A stretch of DNA of 64,000 nt from NCBI GenBank assembly GCA_963776675.1, contig CAVZNR010000065.1:1-64000 (forward strand), read 5' to 3'. This DNA comes from Hyphomicrobium_A sp963776675 (GTDB lineage: Bacteria; Pseudomonadota; Alphaproteobacteria; Rhizobiales; Hyphomicrobiaceae). The notes under the pieces were generated by a model. That model ran no database searches and had not been told where the DNA came from. It saw only the letters and a list, made by a program, of their open reading frames with translations. Positions 41,033 to 50,494 of the stretch are shown piece after piece; the stretch's first letter is position 1; each line of letters begins with the position of its first letter. A program made the translations under genes and the position numbers.

Positions 41033-43664
41033 CTAGGCACTCAGGGCGCGCCGGTTCCTTTGCAGGTATGCCGGCACCTTCGCGGCTTCGAGCGGCCTGG
41101 AGAACAGATATCCCTGCATGCTGTCGCAGCCCATGGCGCGCAGAAGCGTCAGCTGCAATTCCGTTTCGACACCTTCTATGGTGATATCGAGCCCGAGGCT
41201 CTCGCCCAGCTGCGCCACCGTGCGCACGATCGCCATGTTGTCGGGGCTGGTCTCCATATCGCGCACGAACGATTGGTCGACCTTCAACCGGTCGATCGGG
41301 AATCTCTTGATGTGGGTGAGTGAGCCAAATCCCGTACCGAAATCGTCGAGCGCGATCTCGACACCCATATCGTGCAGCTTCTGCAACGCATCCGAGACGC
41401 CAATGGCGCTGCGTCCCAGGAAGACATGCTCGGTTATCTCCACGCAGACGCGTTCCGGCCCGACGCCGAATTTGTGCAGCGTGCTCTCAACCAGATCGGC
41501 GAAGCCGCCGAGCGCGAAGTCAGCCGAAGTCACGTTGATGGCGACGCGCCCGAACTCAAGTCTCGGCCTGCTCCCATTCGGCGATCTGCCGCACCATGCG
41601 GTCGAGGACCCACTTGCCGATTTCGGATGCCATTTTGGGATCGGTGAATACCTCTTCGAACTCTCCCGGCGCGAGCCGCCCTCTCTGGGGATGGTTCCAG
41701 CGCAATAGCGCCTCGAGACTGGTGGTCCTTGTGTTGCTGAGCGACACGATCGGCTGATAGAGCAGGCAGAATGCGTCGGTTGCGATCGCCGATTGGATGT
41801 CCTGGTGCAGCTGATAGGTCTTCTCGACGGCCGTCCCCATTTCGGGCTCATAGAGCCGGAACCGATCTCGGCCGGTCTCTTTGGCGCAATAGAGCGCCAA
41901 GTCCGCGTTCTTCAGAAGGTCGCCCGCCGTCGTCGCATCCGCCGGATATATGGTCAGCCCCAGGCTGATCGTGCACCGGTGGCGTACGCCGTTAAGCGAG
42001 ACGGGCTCCTCGGTCGTGGCGAAGATCGCGTCGACCGCGCGCGTCAGCCACAATCCGTCGCCGCGCGCCGATATCATCACCGCGAACTCGTCGCCGCCGA
42101 GCCGCGCCACCGTGCCGTGCGGTTTTAGTGCGAGGTCGAGCCGCGAGGCCAGGACCTTCAAAAGCTCATCGCCCGCTGCGTGCCCGAGGATGTCATTCGT
42201 CTCCTTGAAGCGGTCGAGATCGATAAGCCCGACGGCAAACTGGGCACCAGAGTTCTCAGCCCTTTGCAGCCAGGAGTTCAAGTTCTCGTTGAACTGCAAT
42301 CTGTTCGGAAGCTCTGTCAGGCTATCGAGTTTCGCCAAGCGCCATAGCTGCTTCTCGAGTTTCTTGCGCTCGGAGATCTCCTCGGTCAGCATCATCATGC
42401 CGCCGATGGTCTGGTCTGCGAGATACCAGGGACGCACCTCCCAGCGTATGTAGTTGACGGAGCCATCCGCGCGAAAGAACTGCTCCTCGGGTGAGTGTTC
42501 CGTCGCCCCCGCCAAGATTCTCTTATGTTTGGCCTTCCAGTGCGGCGGAATTTCCGGGAACACGTCATAGTGGGAGCGGCCGATTAGAGACTCGTCGGGT
42601 AGTCCATAGTCTTGCAGCCAGCGGTCGGAATGGGCGACGTAGCGCATGTCGGTGTCGAACATCGCCACGGCGGCGGGCGCATGTTTGACGAAGGCCTCGA
42701 ATGTGGCGTGGGCGCGCCGCAGCTTCTGCTCCGCTTGGCGGCGGTCGGTGACGTCGACGTATGTGTTCAAGTGCCCGCCCCCCGGAATGGGTACGCAGCG
42801 GATTTCGAGCACCTTGCCGGTCAGCTCCTGCCTCTCATCGATGTTGGGCACCGGACTGAGCAGCGTCTTTAGCCGGTTGGCGACAACCTCTTCGACGTCG
42901 CCCGGCCCGTAGTCACCGCGCTCGGCGCGGAAACGCACCAGCGTTTCCAAGCGTGGATGGGGATCGGAAAAGAGGCTCTCGGGCATGTCCAGAAGGGTTC
43001 GGTAGAGCTGGTTGCTGGCGGCCAGGCGAAAGTCGCGGCCGACCAGAGCGATTCCGCCCGGGAAGTTGTCGATCATCGCGCGCAGCGTGTCGGCCTGTGC
43101 GCGTATCGGCGTGATATCGGTGCTGATGGTGACGAAATGGTCGATCGCGCCGCTGCGGTTAAAGCGGGGGATGACGATGGATTCGAACCAGATCTCACGG
43201 CCCGATTGGGAGCGGTCGCAGAACTGACCGCGCCAGGTTCTTCCCGCGCGGACCGAGCCCCACATCTCGTCTATGAACTCGAGCGAATGCCGCCCCGAGC
43301 TCAGAAGATCGTAGTGCTGGCCGATAAGCTCGCTTTCGGAATAGCCCGTCACCTCGCAGAAGCGGCGGTTGACCTCCTGCAGGTACCCATTGGAGTCGGT
43401 CACAGAGATGCAGAAATGCTCGTCGAGCGCTTGCCGATAGGCATTGAGCCGGTCGGCCGAGTCACGCGGCTCTTGAATGGCGTTCTGCACGACAGCATGC
43501 CCACCCGATCCCCAGCGGGTATCGGACGGCCTGGATCGCGTCGGCGAACGGAAGAATTCGCCGATATTTTCAATCAATTTCGAGAGCACGCGACGCTCCA
43601 CGCATTTTGCGCGATTAGAGCCCGCAAAGCTTAAGCAGGTCTTTGTACGGAGCAAGGATGCCAA
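41033..43664 (-). CDS. PAS-GGDEF-EAL cyclic-di-GMP signalling protein, apparent frameshift
   Basis: A cytoplasmic sensor of about 876 aa after correction. Three PAS-like domains lie at roughly 75-190, 195-310 and 315-430, followed by a diguanylate cyclase with intact GGDEF (RLGGDEFAV) and a phosphodiesterase with SLEALLRWN, ITEHVFL, DDFGTGFGSL, LKVDQSFV and EGVET. The frames change near 41563, where an extra T in ACTTGAG makes a stop; removing it gives EQAETEFGRVAINVT. Both catalytic sites look complete, so it may make or break c-di-GMP. The start is uncertain: TTG at 43664 or a GTG near 43586. Confidence 0.88.
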
Positions 43665-43691
43665 TTTAGCCGAGTTACCTGGGCATTCGAC

Positions 43692-44808
43692 CTAACCACC
43701 GTCAGCCAGGCAGGCGATATCGAGGTCCGCAACCTCAGCCTCGAAGTCCGAAAGGGAAAAAAGTTCGAAACAAGGCCGCGCTCCCGGCGGCGGTCCGGTG
43801 CCAGCGGCAAGGCGCTTCGCCAGGATCACCGATGCGATCGCCGGCACGTAGGGGCCGTGTTCCGAGCGTGCGATGAGGTGCCAGGAGAGCGTCTTGTCGC
43901 TACCGCCGCCAGCAGCGCGGCCACGCATCGTCACGAACATCCCACCGCGGTCGGAGCCGAAGATGCGAAGCCAGCGCTTTGCAGCCATGAGCGGTGCGGC
44001 AAGGGCACCGAGATCGCGCACGAGATGCGCGCGCACCAGCCACGACAGGCTCCAAAGGCCAAGATGGAATGGCGCCACCTCGAGGCCGGCGTTGAAGCGC
44101 GCCGTGCGGAGGGATGGATAGCGCGCCGGAAGCAGGTCGAGATCGGGCACGGATACGTGACTCATCCAGCGCGCACCGATATGAGGAAAACGATGGCGGG
44201 AAAGGCCCTGCCAGCCGTAGACGGTCTCATAGCGTCCTTCGTGCAGCTCGCAGTGCGGCTTGCCCGCCTGCGACAGGATCGAGGCCGCGGTCGCCACGCC
44301 AGGATCGAAGCTGTTGCCGGGCGAGATGCCGATCTCGACGGTGTCGAGACGATCGAACGTAGCGGCGAAATTCTGCACCACGGCCGACGACAGCCCGGGA
44401 ACGGAGCTGGCGCCGCTGATAACGGCGACGCCGGCGGCTTTGGCGTCTGCATCAAGCGTGCCGATGCCCGTCACGAATTGGCGCGCGTCCGCCAGATCGA
44501 CATAGTGGCAGCCGGCGTCGATGCAGGCGCGCGCCAGGGCGTAGTCCTGCAGCCTGGAAGGGGCCGGACGCGTTGACGACGACGCGTGCGTCGAGCGCCG
44601 CGATCGCGTCTGCGGTCGCCGCGGTGGCATCGAGCCCGGCGTGGGCAATATGCGCTTTGGCGGTGCGGGCCAATGCTTGCGCGTAGGCGGCCGCCTTCTC
44701 CTTGGAGCGCCCCGCAATAACGACCTCTAGCGTCGACTCCTTGGCCAGCCGCTCGGCCACCCGGGCTCCGAAGGCGCCATAGCCGCCGACGATGAGAATG
44801 CGCGTCAC
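43692..44808 (-). CDS. Saccharopine dehydrogenase-like NAD(P)-binding protein, apparent frameshift
   Basis: The N-terminus MTRILIVGGYGAFGARVAERL is a GxGxxG Rossmann motif with AGRSKEKA and VVVNASGPFQ. The continuation (LQDYALARACIDAGCHYVDL, SGASSVPGLSSAVV) is in the next frame. An extra G near 44556 (CCAGGCTGCAGG) explains it, giving FQLQDYA and 371 aa. Family members include saccharopine reductases and trans-acting enoyl reductases; the C-terminal half here does not allow a substrate call. It abuts the first L,D-transpeptidase gene (34 bp). Confidence 0.8.
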
Positions 44809-44842
44809 GGCTCAGTGCATCGCACGGTTGGCGGCTTGCGCG

Positions 44843-46045
44843 CTAGTAGGACTGCCGCCGCCGCTTACGCTTGTGTGTGTAGTGCCGCTTCTTGCGCTTC
44901 TTCTCTATGACCGGTGGCGGCCCAAAGGCGGCGGATGCCTTCTGCAACAGCTTGTTGCGCAGGGCGGCGTACTTGCGGCAGCTCGGCAGGGCCAGCGAGC
45001 AGAGCAACGGCCGCACGAGCGCAGGGTTGGCATTCGGCACGAAATATTTGGGCGCGAGCTGCGCCATGGAGTTGGGGCCGCGTTCGATCATATAGCCATG
45101 CGCGGGTGCCCACAGCGCTGCCCCGGCGAGCGCTAGCCGTGTTTCCTTTACCGGCGTCGTTGCGCCGGTTTCCACGGCCTTGAGCGATTTGATCTGCGCC
45201 AGCTGCTTGAGCAGGGTCTGGGCCGTGGGGCAGATCGCGATCGGCCCAGGGTTGGCGCCTTCCATCGGATCGGAGCCTTCGAAGTCATAGCGGCCGCCAC
45301 AGATGCTGACGCGCGGCGGGCGTCGGGTGCGTTCAAAGAGGTCGTAGCCCTCCTTGAGGTTGTTCCAGAAGGCGTGCAACGCGGGCTTGTCGTAATGCGC
45401 CAGATTTTCCTGCGTCATGCGAAAGGGGAACACGTGGATGGGCACGTACGACTGCCCCGCGTCGAGCGCGCGGACGGCCAGCGTGTGGAGCTCCTTGTTG
45501 ACGCCATTGGTCATGGCGAAGCAGCCGATGGAGGCACAGCCGCCGTGGATCAGAATCGCCGAGCCGCTGCGTGCATGCAGCATGTCGAACGAGTTGGGGA
45601 AGCCGAGGTCGAGCGCCTTGGGCCAGCGGGGCCCGTTGGGATTGGCCTGCGGCAGCGTCACCGTATAGAAGCCCTCCGGCGCCTGGCGGTCGCCCTCCTT
45701 GAGCTTGGGGCCCAAAGTGCCCGACCAGTTGCAGATCGGGTAGGTGGCAAACAGCGCGTAGCGCGCGTTGCCGCCCCTGTTGATCCAAACCTCCAGCTCG
45801 GATTCGGCCTTGAAGATACGAATGAACATGGCGGCATCGTCGGGCAGGCCGCGCTTGGCGAGGCGCTCCTGGAGATGCGAAAGGTCGGGCGTGCCCGGCA
45901 GCGTCTTGCCTTTGGCGGCAATGCTCTTGCGCTGAGCGAGGTCGCCCGTCGACAAGGCCAGCGCCGAGTGGGCCGAAACCAGCGCGAAGGCGGCCGCGCA
46001 TATTGCAAGGCCGGCGCGGCTCAAGCGCGTGACACACCCGGTCAT
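44843..46045 (-). CDS. YafK-type L,D-transpeptidase family protein, paralogue 1 (secreted)
   Basis: A 400-residue protein with signal peptide (AAFALVSAHSALA). The catalytic domain has GDRQAPEGFYTV, LGFPNSFD and the active-site motif IHGGCASIGCFAMT (His157, Cys165), which fits YkuD/YafK cysteine peptidases that make or cut L,D cross-links or wall-to-protein bonds. A C-terminal region of about 150 residues, absent from the two upstream paralogues, ends in a very basic tail (VIEKKRKKRHYTHKRKRRRQ). It is the last of three tandem paralogues. The frame is open 58 codons upstream, but only this start exposes the signal peptide. Confidence 0.85.
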   Translation of the reverse strand: MTGCVTRLSRAGLAICAAAFALVSAHSALALSTGDLAQRKSIAAKGKTLPGTPDLSHLQERLAKRGLPDDAAMFIRIFKAESELEVWINRGGNARYALFATYPICNWSGTLGPKLKEGDRQAPEGFYTVTLPQANPNGPRWPKALDLGFPNSFDMLHARSGSAILIHGGCASIGCFAMTNGVNKELHTLAVRALDAGQSYVPIHVFPFRMTQENLAHYDKPALHAFWNNLKEGYDLFERTRRPPRVSICGGRYDFEGSDPMEGANPGPIAICPTAQTLLKQLAQIKSLKAVETGATTPVKETRLALAGAALWAPAHGYMIERGPNSMAQLAPKYFVPNANPALVRPLLCSLALPSCRKYAALRNKLLQKASAAFGPPPVIEKKRKKRHYTHKRKRRRQSY

Positions 46046-46191
46046 TGGGGTTGTTGCTCCCGAATTCCCATTTCCCTGACCCGCTCCCACCGCGGGTTCC
46101 CCTCCAGCATACAACGGTGCAAGACGGCCCGGATCAACTCCAGAGCATGGTTCCGCGGCGATTTTGCGCGGACCTGTGCCGACGACAAACC

Positions 46192-47040
46192 TCAGCTTTC
46201 CGGCGTGTCCGCAGGGCAACGCTCCGTAATGGGGGTGCTGCCGTCTGCGTTTCTCTCGGGCGCACGAACCACATAGCGGCCGTGACAGACATAGACCGCA
46301 GGAGGGACATGTCGGGCCGCAAATGCGTCATAACCGGGCTTCAATTGCCGCCAAAACGGCATGTCAGGGGCGCTTGCATGCCATTTCATGTTCGCGTCCG
46401 TCATCCGGAAGGGGAAAACCTGTACCTGAAATCTTTCTTGTCCCCGCTCCAGCGCGGCGGTGACGAGCGCCCAGATTTCGCTGATCACCGGGTCCGTCAT
46501 GGCGTAGCAGCCGATCGAGCGGCAGTCGCCGTGCACCATCAGAAGCGAGCCGGTGCGCCCGTGCGCGCGGTCGTAGGCGTTGGGAAAGCCGAGATTGAAA
46601 GAGCGGTGGTATTTGCTGTTGGGATTGAGCGCCGACTTGTCGACCGTGTAGAAACCTTCCGGCGCCTGACGGTCGCCCTGGCGCAGCTTCGGGCCGAGCC
46701 CGCCCGACCACATGCATACGGGGTAGGTCGCGAAACGCTCGAATCGATCGCCGCGCTTCATCCACACCTCGAGCTCGAACTCGCGCTTGAAGAGGCGCAA
46801 GAACACCGGCGCGCCGAGCGCCAAGCCTTTCGCCTGCAGGCGGCCGGATAGGTTGCTCAGGTCGGGCGTGCCGGGCAGCGTCTGGCCCGTCGACGCGAGC
46901 CCCCACCGCTTCGCCTTCTCGGCGTAGATCACCTCGTCCTCGATGAGAGCATAGATCTGCGGCCACAACGCGTAGGCGACGCCGCCGGCGATGAGAATGC
47001 CGAGGAGAAGGACCGCCGTGAGCGAGCGGCGCCTGGACAT
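46192..47040 (-). CDS. YafK-type L,D-transpeptidase family protein, paralogue 2 (membrane-anchored)
   Basis: 282 residues beginning with a hydrophobic segment (SLTAVLLLGILIAGGVAYAL) lacking an obvious cleavage site, so probably an inner-membrane anchor with the catalytic domain in the periplasm. The domain carries GDRQAPEGFYTVDKSALNPN, LGFPNAYDRAHGRTG and VHGDCRSIGCYAMTD (His160, Cys168). It starts two bases after the stop of paralogue 3 and shares with paralogue 1 the LPGTPDLS segment before the domain. Role inferred from family: peptidoglycan remodelling or attachment of proteins to the wall. Confidence 0.87.
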   Translation of the reverse strand: MSRRRSLTAVLLLGILIAGGVAYALWPQIYALIEDEVIYAEKAKRWGLASTGQTLPGTPDLSNLSGRLQAKGLALGAPVFLRLFKREFELEVWMKRGDRFERFATYPVCMWSGGLGPKLRQGDRQAPEGFYTVDKSALNPNSKYHRSFNLGFPNAYDRAHGRTGSLLMVHGDCRSIGCYAMTDPVISEIWALVTAALERGQERFQVQVFPFRMTDANMKWHASAPDMPFWRQLKPGYDAFAARHVPPAVYVCHGRYVVRAPERNADGSTPITERCPADTPES

Positions 47041-47042
47041 GA

Positions 47043-48026
47043 CTATTGGGAGAGGCCGAGGGCGGTGCTGCCCGTCTCGATGAGACCGCCGAGCCCGAAG
47101 GAGGTGGCAAAGTCCGGCTCCGAGGACGGCCGGGTGGCGGGCGCCGGCGCCGGTGCCGTCACGCTGGCGACGTCGCGCATCTTCGGCCCCGGCACAGTGA
47201 TGCGCTCCTCGGCGACCTGCTGCTCGTTGGGCTTGGGCACGAAGGGCTCGTACACCGGCCTGGAGAAGCGCGGGCAGGCGCCGTCAGGCTTGATGGAGCT
47301 GGCGTTCGACAGCTTGACGTTGACGACGTAGTGGCGCTCGCACACGGCGATCTGCGGCGGCAGGCGATACTTCTCGAAGAAATCGTAGCCCTGCTTCAGC
47401 GTGCGCCAGAATTTGTAGTTCGGGTTCGTCTTGAAGCGCGCCAGGTTTGCGTCCGTCATGCGGAATGGGAAGGCGTGAACCTGGAAGCTGTCCTGGCCTC
47501 CCTTCAAGGCTTCGCGCGCAAGCCCGTAGATCTCCTCGATCAGCGCGTCGGTCATGGCGTAGCAGCCGGCCGACTTGCACTTGCCGTGCACCATCAGCGC
47601 GTGGCCGGTGCGCCGTAGCGAACGGTCATACGCGTTCGGGAAGCCGATGTTGAAGGCGAGATAGTACTTGGAGTTCGGATTGAGCTGCGTCGCGCTGACC
47701 GTATAGAAGCCTTCCGGCGCCTGGCGGTCGCCGACCTCGGTCTTGGGGCCGAGATCGCCCGACCAGTTGCAGATGGGATACGTCTTGAAGTGGTAGAAGC
47801 GGCCGTCATCGCGCGCCTTCCACACCTCGAGCTCGGATTCTTCCTTGAAGATGCGCACGAAGATCGGCGCGCCCTGGTCCATGCCCTTGCGCCCGAGCAT
47901 CATCAGGGTGTCCTGGGCCAGCGGCTGCTCGGCCGGCGGGATCGAGGGGCCGAGGCCGCCGCTGCAGGCGGCCAGCGCGCAGGCGCCGACGGCCGCGGCC
48001 AAGGCCGCAAGGATTCGGGCTCGCAT
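47043..48026 (-). CDS. YafK-type L,D-transpeptidase family protein, paralogue 3 (lipoprotein)
   Basis: With the start at 48026 the protein has 327 residues and a lipobox LAAC with Cys21 followed by Ser, which suggests outer-membrane sorting. Catalytic motif: VHGKCKSAGCYAMTD (His147, Cys155); also GDRQAPEGFYTVSATQLNPN and IGFPNAYDRSLRRTG. A C-terminal Pro/Ala extension (TAPAPAPATRP) is probably disordered. First gene of the tandem. Earlier in-frame starts exist but would hide the lipobox. Confidence 0.87.
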   Translation of the reverse strand: MRARILAALAAAVGACALAACSGGLGPSIPPAEQPLAQDTLMMLGRKGMDQGAPIFVRIFKEESELEVWKARDDGRFYHFKTYPICNWSGDLGPKTEVGDRQAPEGFYTVSATQLNPNSKYYLAFNIGFPNAYDRSLRRTGHALMVHGKCKSAGCYAMTDALIEEIYGLAREALKGGQDSFQVHAFPFRMTDANLARFKTNPNYKFWRTLKQGYDFFEKYRLPPQIAVCERHYVVNVKLSNASSIKPDGACPRFSRPVYEPFVPKPNEQQVAEERITVPGPKMRDVASVTAPAPAPATRPSSEPDFATSFGLGGLIETGSTALGLSQ

Positions 48027-48251
48027 AGTCGAGCCAAGGATGATCATACGCATACGCTGTGCCCCCTGGCGCACGGCGATAACCATCGGTTTACGGTCCT
48101 TAACATACCGTTAACGTTACGGGATTTCTAGCACCCGACCTGACGCGGCGCACTGGCTCTAGACCCCCCGAGTATGAGGATGAGTGCGACCGCAATGGGG
48201 CGGTCGGCACGCTGTCCCAACCGCCAATTATCACGCAACCTGTTGAGAGCG

Positions 48252-48280
48252 CTAGTGTCTCGTTTCGATCGTCACACTAA
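48252..48280. repeat. Short palindromic repeat, copy E
   Basis: A 29-bp version: CTAGTGT at the left, ACACTAA at the right and CGTTTCGATCG-like sequence between. It keeps the family's ends but lacks the long inner arms, so it may be a deletion derivative. The right end contains the stop codon of accA (TAG on the minus strand). Confidence 0.55.
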
Positions 48281-49248
48281 AGCGACTTCCCGATTTCCAT
48301 GAAGCGGGTGTGGCGCAGGCGGCGGACCTCCGCGGGCGTCTTGCCCTCGAACTCCGACAGGGCCCGCGCGATGGCGTCACCGGTGGCCTTCATGATGGTG
48401 GCGCGGTCGCGGTGGGCGCCGCCCACAGGCTCGGTGATGATCACGTCGATGACGCCCAGCTGGTCGAGGTCCTGGGCGGTGATCTTCATGTTGGTGGCCG
48501 CGTCGATGGCCTTGGCCGAATCGCGCCAGAGGATGGAGGCGGCCGCCTCCGGCGAGGCGACGGTGTAGATCGCGTGCTCCAGCATGAGGATGCGGTTGGC
48601 GCTGGCAATCGCCACGGCGCCGCCGGAGCCGCCCTCGCCGATGACCACGGCGACCAGCGGCACGCCGATCTTGAGGCAGCAGTCGGTGGAGCGCGCGATC
48701 GCCTCGGCCTGGCCGCGCTCCTCAGCGCCGATGCCCGGATAGGCGCCGGCGGTGTCGATCAGCGTGATCACCGGCAATCCGAAGCGGTCGGCCAACTCCA
48801 TCAGCCGCACGGCCTTGCGATAGCCCTCGGGCTTGGCCATGCCGAAGTTGTGGCGAATGCGGCCTTCGGTGTCGGAGCCCTTCTCGTGCCCGATCACCAT
48901 CACCGCGCGGCCGCGGAAACGTCCCATGCCGCCCACGATGGCCTCGTCCTCGGCGAAGTGGCGGTCGCCCGCCATCGGCGTGAAGTCCTCGATGAGCGCA
49001 CCAATGAAGTCGAGGCAGTGAGGACGCTCGGGATGACGTGCAACCTGTGTCTTCTGCCAGGGCGTCAGCTTGGAATAGGTGTCGACCAGTGCCGAGCGCG
49101 CCTTCTGCTCCAACTTCTTGATCTCCTCGGTGATCGAGACGGCACGATCGTCGTCCTCGAGCGCGCGCAATTCGGCGACCTTGCTCTCAAGCTCGGCGAT
49201 GGGCTTCTCGAAGTCGAGATATGTGCGAATGGGAACGGGACGATCCAC
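48277..49248 (-). CDS. accA: Acetyl-CoA carboxylase carboxyltransferase subunit alpha
   Basis: Half of the carboxyltransferase that makes malonyl-CoA for fatty-acid synthesis. Signatures: YLDFEKPIAELESKVAELR, GDRHFAEDEAIVGGMGRF, LPVITLIDTAGAYPGIGAEERGQ and VAVVIGEGGSGGAVAIASAN. The GTG at 49248 gives 323 aa, matching homologues, and has GAGAAA upstream; a longer frame begins at a TTG at 49314. The stop lies inside repeat E. Confidence 0.95.
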   Translation of the reverse strand: MDRPVPIRTYLDFEKPIAELESKVAELRALEDDDRAVSITEEIKKLEQKARSALVDTYSKLTPWQKTQVARHPERPHCLDFIGALIEDFTPMAGDRHFAEDEAIVGGMGRFRGRAVMVIGHEKGSDTEGRIRHNFGMAKPEGYRKAVRLMELADRFGLPVITLIDTAGAYPGIGAEERGQAEAIARSTDCCLKIGVPLVAVVIGEGGSGGAVAIASANRILMLEHAIYTVASPEAAASILWRDSAKAIDAATNMKITAQDLDQLGVIDVIITEPVGGAHRDRATIMKATGDAIARALSEFEGKTPAEVRRLRHTRFMEIGKSL

Positions 49249-49387
49249 GTGGTTTCTCGCAAGAGTTGCGGGTGAGTTGCGCGGACAATCGCGCTCCGGC
49301 TCCTTGCCTGTCAAGACGGGTGCGCGGGCCCGGTGGCAGCCCGCTCGGGAAATAGGTGGCGGAAGATCCTACAGTGCCGCCAAAACC

Positions 49388-50287
49388 TTAAGGCTTCTTC
49401 GCCAGCGGGTGATGCTCCTCTACGAGCTTCTTCAGGCGCTCCTCCAGCACATGCGTGTAAATCTCGGTCGTCGATATGTCGGCATGGCCCAGGAGCTGCT
49501 GGACGGCGCGCAGATCGGCGCCGCGGTCGAGCAGGTGGCTGGCGAAGGCGTGGCGCAGCACGTGCGGGCTGACGTGCTCGGCATCCAGCCCGGCCTCCTC
49601 GGCAACCTCCTTGAGATCCTGGCCGAAGCGCTGACGGGTGAGGTGACCCTGCACGCTTCTGGACGGAAACAGCCACTTGGTGGCGACGGTGGCCGCGATG
49701 GCGGGATCCTCGTCGGCGAGGCCGACATAGCGGCGCAGCGCGGCGATGGCGGAGGCGTTGAGCGGCACGAGGCGCTCGCGCCCGCCCTTGCCCTTGATGG
49801 TCAGCATGCGCGCGTCGCCGGCGAGGACGTTGCGCGGCAGCGAGACGAGCTCGCTGACGCGCATGCCGGTGGCATACAGCATCTCCAGCAGGCAATGCAT
49901 GCGCACGGCGCGCATGCGCTCGGGGCCTGCCGCCGTTTGGGCGCGCCGTGCGGCCGTCGCAATGAGCCGATCGACCTCGGCCACGTTGAGCGTCTTGGGC
50001 AGCGCGCGTTCCTTGCGTGGACCGGATTGCCCGTGCGTCGGATCGTTGTCGACGTGGCCTTCGGCAACCAGGAACTTGTAGAGCTGGCGCACGGCGGACA
50101 GGCGGCGCGCGCGCGAGGCGGGCTTCAGGCCCTGCGCCGACGCCTCGGTGAGGTAGGCGGAGACGTCGGTCCTGGTGACGGCCGCGAGCGCGACGCCACG
50201 GCGACGAAGGAACGCGCTGAAATCCTCAAGATCGCGGCGGTAGGCCTCGATGGTATTGGCGGCTGCCCCGCGCTCCGCGCTCAGCAT
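49388..50287 (-). CDS. xerD: Site-specific tyrosine recombinase XerD
   Basis: Recombinase acting with XerC at dif to resolve chromosome dimers. The catalytic residues are visible: Arg in ATGMRVSELVSL, Lys in KGKGGRERLVPL, HVLRHAFASHLL, His in LGHADISTTEIYTHV and Tyr in the same block. The annotated start (MLSAERGAAANTIEAYRRDL) lacks the usual first dozen residues. A single missing base near 50294-50300 would add MSLDSRPHRIPFLE from an ATG at 50328 and give 313 aa. It follows the 583-aa secreted protein gene on the same strand. Confidence 0.93.
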   Translation of the reverse strand: MLSAERGAAANTIEAYRRDLEDFSAFLRRRGVALAAVTRTDVSAYLTEASAQGLKPASRARRLSAVRQLYKFLVAEGHVDNDPTHGQSGPRKERALPKTLNVAEVDRLIATAARRAQTAAGPERMRAVRMHCLLEMLYATGMRVSELVSLPRNVLAGDARMLTIKGKGGRERLVPLNASAIAALRRYVGLADEDPAIAATVATKWLFPSRSVQGHLTRQRFGQDLKEVAEEAGLDAEHVSPHVLRHAFASHLLDRGADLRAVQQLLGHADISTTEIYTHVLEERLKKLVEEHHPLAKKP

Positions 50288-50494
50288 CTCAAGAAAGGAA
50301 TTCGATGTGGCCTGCTGTCAAGACTCATGGCGCGATTGGAACCCTGACAGCCTGACGCTCTCTCATTGGCCGGCAATCGAGATTGCGGCGTCCTCGCCAA
50401 GCTCAGCAGGCGAGCCATGCTTTTGGTGCGAAGAGATGGAGCGGCAATCTTCGCCACAGGTGACGGTCGATGGATGTGACTATAACCGTGAACG

